64,000 nt of DNA from Candidatus Tepidiaquacellales bacterium UBA2330 (lineage in GTDB: Bacteria > Bacteroidota > Ignavibacteria > Tepidaquicellales > Tepidaquicellaceae): contig DDUU01000034.1 in assembly GCA_002344965.1 (NCBI GenBank), positions 9,829-73,828 on the forward strand, given 5' to 3'. Shown in pieces: positions 57,852-64,000 of this stretch (its first letter is position 1; each line of letters opens with the position of its first letter). The translations under genes and the position numbers were made by a program. Under the pieces are notes generated by a model. It did not search any database. It was given only the letters and a program-made list of their open reading frames with translations, and had not been told where the DNA came from.

Positions 57852-60278
57852 ATGAAAAAAATTTCAACACTCAAATTATTTATGCTGATATTACTTACAG
57901 GATTGTATGCTGTTGATGTATCAGCACAAATGTTCTGGAATAACGCAATCTCATTTGCGGGAAATCCGAACAGCCATATCAGCAGAGCGAATTCTTCAAG
58001 CTTAAATATAACAGGCAGCTTTACTATTCAGGCCTGGATAAAACCTGAAATACCTAATCAGATCGGAACTATCTTACAAAAATCAGAAGGAAATAATCCA
58101 ACAGGATATGGTATATATTTGTTCAACGGAAGAGTTGCTGTCAAAACTAATGCCGTCACACGCCTTATCTCAAAAACAGTTTTACCTGTAAACGAGTGGA
58201 CGCATGTATCAGCAACATACAACACTTCTACAAATAATTTTTTAATTGCTATAAACGCAACATCGGATACAAGCAAAGTATTTATTGGTTCGGCGCCAAT
58301 AGGCAATACTGATTCATTGTTCATCGGGACAGGATGGGATAATTCTTTTCAGGGTCAGCTTGATGAAATAAGGATTTGGAATACAGCCCTTGGATCAGGA
58401 TTTATAAGTAAGTATATGAGGTCTTCAATAGGCACAAATTCCGGAATATACTCAGGACTTGTTTTGTCACTGACATTTCAGGAAAGACATTCCGACGGAG
58501 CAAAATTCACAACCGCCGATCAGACGGGAAACGGAAATAACTTTATCAATAAAGGAGCCAGTCCTGTGGATCTGAGCGGACTGCCTTCTTCAATAGTTAC
58601 TTTCAATGATGGAATACAGCTCAGCGGAACGAATGAATATCTTGCAGTGCCTGATAATTCTTCAATTTCTCCGACAGCTGTATTTACACTTGAGGCATGG
58701 ATTTTTCCGGAATCAGCGGGAGCAACAAATACTATAATTCATAAAGGCAGTGATAACGGAGTGGTCACGGATTACGGACTCAGATTATTTAACGGATATC
58801 TTCAGGCGACCGTAAACAGTCAGGTAAGACTTACTTCTTCACAGGTTATTCCGCTGAATGAATGGACGCATATCACATATGTTTACAACGGTACAAACGG
58901 AAAAAATATTTTTTATATAAACGGTGCATTAACGGATTCCGTAACCGGTCTCAGCGGATGGATAAATAACGGAAATGATTCTTTGTATATAGGCGGATCA
59001 ATAGCGCAGAATGACTTTGAAGGATTTATCGATGAAGTCAGACTTAAACAGGCAGTAAAATATCAGGAGGAAATTTATCGTTTTCTGTATCAGTCTATTG
59101 ATGAATCAAATGATCAGGCCGGTATTGATGTCGTATTCAATTTTGACGGATATGCAACAAGCAGCGTCGGTTCTGCAATCAGATTTTACTTCCGTAACGG
59201 CGCAGGTTTTATACACCCTGCATATAATTCATTGAGTCCCATTTCACCTATAAACAGAGCCGATAACTTATCTTTTTCTGACGGGTTTTACATAAAACAA
59301 TCAGACAGAAAAATCCCTGAATCACAGACATACGGCGATATGACAGAAGACACATTGGAGATAGTAAACTTCGAAACGATAAACGACATAAATATTTTCA
59401 TTGCTCTCAATCACACATCAGAATATCAACTTGATATCACATTGATTTCGCCTCTCGGTCAAAGCTTAAAAATTTATGATAATAATTATCTTGTAGGTTC
59501 ATCAAGCCACATAGTAACAATATTTGATGATCAGGCGGTTAGCGATTTAATAAACGGTCAGTTTGTTTCTTTCGCTCCTTCAATAAAATCAAATGTTAGT
59601 CTCAACTCTGTATTTTCAGGAATTCCTTCCGGCGGTAAGTGGAGGTTGCAGATAAATGATTATGCGCCGGGAAACACGGGGAGACTTTATGCATGGGGAA
59701 TTCAAATCAATAACAGTCCGGAAAAATTGTTTATGATGAACTCCACCTCTCTGATACAGGGATTATATAATTCTTCAACAAATATATCTGTCCGCGACAC
59801 AATGAAAATATTTGTAAGAAACTCATTTCCTCCTTACAATATTGTCGATTCATCAAAAAGATATTTCCAGAACAACGGATCGGCGAATTACTCTTTTGAG
59901 AATGTTACAGCCGGAACGCCTTATTACCTTCAGCTAAAACACAGAAATTCCATCGAAACATGGAGCTCAAATGCCGTAACATTTGATCCATTAACAAATG
60001 TCTGCAGCTATAATTTCACTTCTTCATCCTCACAGGCGTACGGAAATAATATGATGCAGGCGGATGCATCGCCGCTGCGGTTTGCGATATACAGCGGAGA
60101 TGTTAATCAGGACGGTGTCATAGATATTGCAGACGCAAGTCTGATTGACAACAGCGCAATAAATTTTGCAACCGGATATCTGCCGACAGATGTAAACGGT
60201 GACGGTGTTGTTGATCTTTCAGATATTGTGTTTGCAGATAATAACGGGTTTAATTTTGTGAGTAAAATTACGCCATAA
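57852..60278 (+). CDS. Secreted LamG-LamG-P-domain protein with dockerin-like tail (paralogue B)
   Basis: The 808-residue protein has the same order as 22226. A signal peptide ends S-A-Q and is followed by F-W-N-N; LamG domains lie at about 30-215 and 250-410 (W-T-H-V/I, L-D-E-I-R-I-W, I-D-E-V-R-L). A P domain follows at about 480-625 (L-N-H-T-S-E-Y-Q-L-D-I-T-L-I-S-P-L-G and G-G-K-W-R-L-Q-I-N-D). The tail (about 632-808) has H-R-N-S-I-E-T-W, calcium loops D-V-N-Q-D-G and D-V-N-G-D-G, and the end NFVSKITP. P domains often occur in surface proteins of this phylum without a protease. It is paired with paralogue 4 of the helical family and ends in a hairpin terminator. Confidence 0.86.
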   Translation: MKKISTLKLFMLILLTGLYAVDVSAQMFWNNAISFAGNPNSHISRANSSSLNITGSFTIQAWIKPEIPNQIGTILQKSEGNNPTGYGIYLFNGRVAVKTNAVTRLISKTVLPVNEWTHVSATYNTSTNNFLIAINATSDTSKVFIGSAPIGNTDSLFIGTGWDNSFQGQLDEIRIWNTALGSGFISKYMRSSIGTNSGIYSGLVLSLTFQERHSDGAKFTTADQTGNGNNFINKGASPVDLSGLPSSIVTFNDGIQLSGTNEYLAVPDNSSISPTAVFTLEAWIFPESAGATNTIIHKGSDNGVVTDYGLRLFNGYLQATVNSQVRLTSSQVIPLNEWTHITYVYNGTNGKNIFYINGALTDSVTGLSGWINNGNDSLYIGGSIAQNDFEGFIDEVRLKQAVKYQEEIYRFLYQSIDESNDQAGIDVVFNFDGYATSSVGSAIRFYFRNGAGFIHPAYNSLSPISPINRADNLSFSDGFYIKQSDRKIPESQTYGDMTEDTLEIVNFETINDINIFIALNHTSEYQLDITLISPLGQSLKIYDNNYLVGSSSHIVTIFDDQAVSDLINGQFVSFAPSIKSNVSLNSVFSGIPSGGKWRLQINDYAPGNTGRLYAWGIQINNSPEKLFMMNSTSLIQGLYNSSTNISVRDTMKIFVRNSFPPYNIVDSSKRYFQNNGSANYSFENVTAGTPYYLQLKHRNSIETWSSNAVTFDPLTNVCSYNFTSSSSQAYGNNMMQADASPLRFAIYSGDVNQDGVIDIADASLIDNSAINFATGYLPTDVNGDGVVDLSDIVFADNNGFNFVSKITP

Positions 60279-60388
60279 TGTTATTTACGAATTTCAAATG
60301 TCAAATAAAGGGCTATGATTTTTAAACAAACAATTTAGAAAAATATAAAAATCTGAAATTTGTAATTTGAAATTCTAAATTGAAAAAG

Positions 60389-60412
60389 CAGCCGCAGGCT
60401 TTTGCTTGCGGC
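60389..60412 (+). terminator. Hairpin terminator, CCGCAGGC family
   Basis: AGCCGCAGGC, loop TTTT, GCTTGCGGCT (10 pairs, one wobble), followed by ATTATTTTAAA. It is preceded by AT-rich inverted arms related to GAATTTCAAAT at 60288 and 60370. Confidence 0.8.
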
Positions 60413-61108
60413 TATTATTTTAAATCGAAAAATTTAAAAATTAAAATAAGTAGAAGTCTGTAAGGATTTTATCTAAATCTTTCAATTTATATTTAATGAT
60501 TTTATTATCACCGGTAATAAAATTTTATCCCGTGGAAAAAAAATGATTTGGAATTTATTCTCAGAAAACCTAACTTAGAAAAACAATTTTAAAAGTATAT
60601 AAACCGGGGGAGATTTGTATACTATTGACCATAGAAAATCCGGTCAGTTTAAAATTCGTTATTTATATAATTCTCAATTCAAATATGGGGGATATAAAAT
60701 GATCATTCGGTACACACCATAGTCTTTACAAATTTTTGAGAAGACTCATTTACTTCAAATTTTTAAATTCATACAAACTCCGGAAGTCTTCATAATCTTA
60801 CATACTATTAATAGTTTCAATAAAATTAATATATTGTTCTTTGTTTCGTTGAATCTTAATAATGTAATCAATTAAAGGACTAAAGCAGATAATACTTTCT
60901 TCTATACTTCCTGTATGAATATTATATAAGGAAGAACTCTTAAAGTTATCAGCCTTAATCTAATATTCTCATTTACTGTATCTTCTATAACCGGAAATTT
61001 TTTATAAATTTACCGGCAAGGGATATTTACGTTTACTTCCGTAAAAATTCCGTTTATTCAGTTCAGCGGGCATTAAAAATCTTTTCATAATAATTAAATA
61101 AAACCCAA
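60413..61108 (+). other. Long intergenic region with several hairpins and a leader-like CGGGG/GGGGG word
   Basis: No gene is seen in these 696 bases. Hairpins include TTTTATTA-N7-TAATAAAA (60500-60522) and AGTATATAAA-N10-TTTGTATACT (60594-60623, loop CCGGGGGAGA). Nearer the next gene are CCGGAAATTT-N5-AAATTTACCGG (60991-61016) and TTTACG-N8-CGTAAA (61026-61045), in the probable leader of 61109. At about 60680-60704, TCAAATATGGGGGATATAAA plus ATG resembles the leaders of 11302 and 43953 but opens only a seven-codon frame. Confidence 0.6.
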
Positions 61109-64000
61109 ATGAAAAAACTTTACTGTTTGTTTTTACTGACTGGAATTTTTTCCATCAATTTAATTTCATCAGACTTACAAGCGCAGCAGGACTTGCGCGA
61201 GCCGATAAAAAGGGCTATGGATGAAGAGAGAGTAAAATCCAATCAAACTAAGGTCAGCAACGCTCCTTTACCGGACGCGCCGCAGATCATAATAAATGTA
61301 CCTTCAAACTATCCTACAATTCAGGCTGCTATCAATGCAGCTACTAACGGTGACATCATAACTATAGATGCAGGAATTTACCGTGAAGATATTACTCTGA
61401 ATAAGTTCCTCCAGATCAGAGGCGCAAATTACGGCATAAATCCTAATACAGGGATCAGAGTTGCTGAAACCATAATACAGCCGGCTACTTCACAGCCTGA
61501 TCCTTATCTGGTCGGAGCGGTAACATTCTTTTATATAACTGCAAACGGCAGCGGATCGATCATTGACGGAATTACTTTTGACGGCGATAATACTTTATTA
61601 ACAAGCTCTGTCAATATCAACGGAGCTAACGTTGACGCTGCAGAGGCAATTGGAGCTTATGACGGATTATCAAATACAAAAGTAACAAATAACATATTTA
61701 AGAATATTAATTATGCCGCAATTGATTTTGATAATTATTTTAACGGGATGGCTTCGACATATGATAATATAATTTCGGATAATTTGTTTGATAATATTAA
61801 TGTGGAGGCGGACTTCGGTATTGGTGTTTTACTTTATGATAATTGTTATACCAGAGTTACAAACAATGTAATGACGAGGGTCCGCATCGGCGTTCAGACA
61901 GGAAACTTTTCAAAGCCGGATCTCGGTACAAACCATTCTATTGATAATAATGAAATAGAATCCTACCGGCTTGGAATCTGGCATAACCTGACATATGCAA
62001 ATGCAACCGCTTATACAATTCAGGACAATGATATAACAACAGTCACCGGCTCTCAGAGAAATATAGGAATAGAAATAAGTTCTGTTCAAACTGCTGTTGT
62101 AGTAAATATAAACAATAATAATATAACCGGAGCAAGCGAAGGTTATGATCTCTGGAACTGTCCCACTTCAAGCACTGTAACTATCACCGGCGGAGTTGTT
62201 TCAAACTGTAACGTCGGAGTGTTTGCAAATAATTATGACGGGTATAATTCTAATGCAGCCTCTAGTCAGTATGCAATGACCGGTGTTACAATTACAAACT
62301 GTGATACAGCAATCTGGGTCAGGGATAATGATCTTAATACTAACAGCGCCACAGTATCACTCAGTATTAATAATGCAACAAACTTTGTAAACGGAACGGG
62401 AATGGGATTACTGTTAGAAGGAGGTGACGCTTCAGTTAATTTTAACGGTGCTTCGCCGGTCGATTTCAGTACAACTCTATCTAAATATATAAGACTTATA
62501 ACCAACGGTACAAATGTTCCGGCATCCGGTATCAATGCTCAGAGTGTTATGTTCGGAGGAGCAAACGGAACGGTTTTAAATAACACACAATTATTTTCTG
62601 TCGAAGATAAAATTGATCATAAAACCGACTGGAATAGTCTTGGATTTGTATCGGTAAAAGCAAACAACAGCTATGTTACATTGAATAGTTTTTATTCCCC
62701 AAATACATCAGTCGCTTCCATTCAGAACACTATCGGTATTACCGCTGTCGGCGACACAGTTAATATAGGATCCGGCACATTTAACGAAAGCATAAACGTA
62801 AATAAAACACTGACTGTGTCCGGCAGCGGGACTGGTGTTACAATACTGACTCCTACAGTAACATGCACAGGCGACGGTATTACAGTTTCATCTTCAAGTG
62901 TAAGTGTAAAGGATCTAACAGTTACGGATTTTAATTACGGGCTCAGGACATCTACCGATAACACAACTTTCTTTAATGTAGAAAGCATAGCAAACTGCAG
63001 TTACGGTCTGATCAGTACAAACGGCACAAGAGCTTTGACTTTATTAAAATGCAAACTCAATAATAATATTATCGGCGGCTGGAGAGTAGGTACCGCTGAT
63101 GTTATCACAAATGTATTATTTGACAGCTGTGAGGTGAAGACAAACGGAACAGGCGTTAATAACGGATTCGGAATATTTGTCGCCGCCGCCACTCCTGTTG
63201 CAAATACATTTGATACAATTACGATCAGAAATTCCGATTTCAGCGATAATCTTAAAAAAGGAATGTACTTCGAAAAGCTGAGAAATGCTTTGATTGAAAA
63301 TGTATTTATGAATAACAGCGGTAATGATCCCGCTTACGGTTTTAATAACGGAATAGATTTAAATCTAAAATATGATAATTATACAGGTATAATAATTCGT
63401 AACTGTACTATTACAAACTGCGGAGCTACAGGTACTGCAGGAAATATTGATAATCCTGCTGCAATAACTATAAAAGCAAGAGACGACTCTCCTTCTTATA
63501 ATTCCGATCCTGCAACACTTACCGGTGTAGTCGTCGAGAATAATTTTATCAGCGGACCTGTAAACGGTCTGAGGTTTGGAGAGTTTGATAAAGTAAATAA
63601 CTCCCCGACAGGAGTAACAGTTGAGGAAAACCACTTTGGAAACGGGTATTCAAATAAAGCGATCTTAAATAAAACTTCCGGAAGCATTACAGTAAGCTGT
63701 AACTGGTATGGAACTGCAGTTCCCTCAGCAGTCGTAGCGCTGCACGGAAGTAATTTAATTTTCATTCCGTATGTGGTAAACGGAACAGATAACGATCCGG
63801 GTTTGGCAGGATTTCAGATAGTACCGGGTTCATGTACCGGAGTCGGTCCTGTTACAAACATTACACAGAGTTTAACTTACGCTACAATTGCTCCGGCTAT
63901 TACAGCTGCAAATCCCGGAGATGTAATTGAGTTAAGCGCCGGGACTTATAATGAAAGAGTAGTTATAACTAAATCTCTTACTCTTTACGGAGTTGACAAA
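61109..64000 (+). CDS. Secreted parallel beta-helix protein, partial (runs off the window)
   Basis: The frame is open from the ATG at 61109 to the window end (964 codons, no stop seen), so the 3' end is missing. A signal peptide (about 1-30, L-Q-A-Q-Q-D) is followed by V-P-S-N-Y-P-T-I-Q-A-A-I-N-A-A-T-N-G-D, the opening of pectin-lyase-like beta-helices. Many N-N-x-I-x-x coils with asparagine ladders come after it. A second such opening (S-V-A-S-I-Q-N-T-I-G-I-T-A-V-G-D-T-V-N-I) is near residue 535, and a third (Y-A-T-I-A-P-A-I-T-A-A-N-P-G-D-V-I) near 925. At least three beta-helix units are therefore stacked. Whether it carries the dockerin-like tail cannot be seen. Confidence 0.85.
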   Translation, partial: MKKLYCLFLLTGIFSINLISSDLQAQQDLREPIKRAMDEERVKSNQTKVSNAPLPDAPQIIINVPSNYPTIQAAINAATNGDIITIDAGIYREDITLNKFLQIRGANYGINPNTGIRVAETIIQPATSQPDPYLVGAVTFFYITANGSGSIIDGITFDGDNTLLTSSVNINGANVDAAEAIGAYDGLSNTKVTNNIFKNINYAAIDFDNYFNGMASTYDNIISDNLFDNINVEADFGIGVLLYDNCYTRVTNNVMTRVRIGVQTGNFSKPDLGTNHSIDNNEIESYRLGIWHNLTYANATAYTIQDNDITTVTGSQRNIGIEISSVQTAVVVNINNNNITGASEGYDLWNCPTSSTVTITGGVVSNCNVGVFANNYDGYNSNAASSQYAMTGVTITNCDTAIWVRDNDLNTNSATVSLSINNATNFVNGTGMGLLLEGGDASVNFNGASPVDFSTTLSKYIRLITNGTNVPASGINAQSVMFGGANGTVLNNTQLFSVEDKIDHKTDWNSLGFVSVKANNSYVTLNSFYSPNTSVASIQNTIGITAVGDTVNIGSGTFNESINVNKTLTVSGSGTGVTILTPTVTCTGDGITVSSSSVSVKDLTVTDFNYGLRTSTDNTTFFNVESIANCSYGLISTNGTRALTLLKCKLNNNIIGGWRVGTADVITNVLFDSCEVKTNGTGVNNGFGIFVAAATPVANTFDTITIRNSDFSDNLKKGMYFEKLRNALIENVFMNNSGNDPAYGFNNGIDLNLKYDNYTGIIIRNCTITNCGATGTAGNIDNPAAITIKARDDSPSYNSDPATLTGVVVENNFISGPVNGLRFGEFDKVNNSPTGVTVEENHFGNGYSNKAILNKTSGSITVSCNWYGTAVPSAVVALHGSNLIFIPYVVNGTDNDPGLAGFQIVPGSCTGVGPVTNITQSLTYATIAPAITAANPGDVIELSAGTYNERVVITKSLTLYGVDK

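Noticed and set aside
60702..60725. Seven-codon ORF after the GGGGG word as a leader peptide
   Set aside because: It is too short and shows no regulatory residue run; the similarity to the other leaders is recorded as a finding instead.
62266..63765. Minus-strand frames of 63-89 codons near the right edge
   Set aside because: They are antisense to the open beta-helix coding frame that runs from 61109 to the window end.

Overview
The window comes from an AT-rich genome of the Bacteroidota/Ignavibacteriota (FCB) type. Four things point there. Several promoters fit TTTG-N19/20-TAnnTTTG, the sigma-A signal of Bacteroidota. One gene encodes a TonB-dependent receptor. Very large secreted proteins carry beta-propeller, beta-helix and LamG domains. 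They end in a shared dockerin-like tail of a kind I recall from Ignavibacteria. That placement is inference; no rRNA or tRNA gene is visible.

Layout. 0-6 kb: a CNNM/CorC-type membrane protein (minus strand), then a plus-strand sulfur operon: an ArsR repressor with a palindromic operator inside its promoter, a TPMT-like methyltransferase, a membrane rhodanese, a CstB-like persulfide dioxygenase/sulfurtransferase and a split YeeE/YedE transporter. 6-34 kb and 42-64 kb: eight complete secreted proteins of 703-3150 residues. Each has an N-terminal signal region and ends in the same ~180-residue tail: a beta domain with the signature HRN-x-(I/V/L)-(E/N)-TW, two calcium-loop repeats (D-x-N-x-D-G type), and an extreme C-terminus close to NFVSKITP. 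A ninth protein (beta-helix) runs off the right edge. The bodies differ: a reprolysin-like protease, YCF48/BNR plus beta-helix plus LamG, a sialidase-like propeller, LamG-LamG-P domain (two paralogues), an SBBP propeller, 14 FG-GAP repeats, and 7 FG-GAP repeats plus three beta-helices.

Four of these secreted-protein genes stand head to head with four paralogous genes for an all-helical, signal-less protein of about 480 residues (N-terminal SP-[YF]-[FY]-[NS] motif). This recurrent divergent pair is the best candidate in the window for an undescribed system. Many of the secreted-protein genes also have structured 5' leaders, the clearest being an interleaved double stem before 26489. Several share a 3' hairpin family (CCGCAGGC-N4-GCCTGCGG) and palindromic 3' AT-rich repeats.

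35-42 kb is a defence island behind a 202-bp MITE-like repeat: type III restriction-modification Mod, a DinD/BRO-type protein, Res, and a CpXC-type zinc-ribbon protein. A palindrome occurs twice between mod and dinD and again inside dinD. Other genes are an alpha/beta hydrolase, a DUF899 gene with a stop at codon 8, a zinc-ribbon/TPR membrane protein, and the TonB receptor with tandem operator-like repeats in its promoter. Many minus-strand open frames inside the large secreted genes are shadows and were left out.
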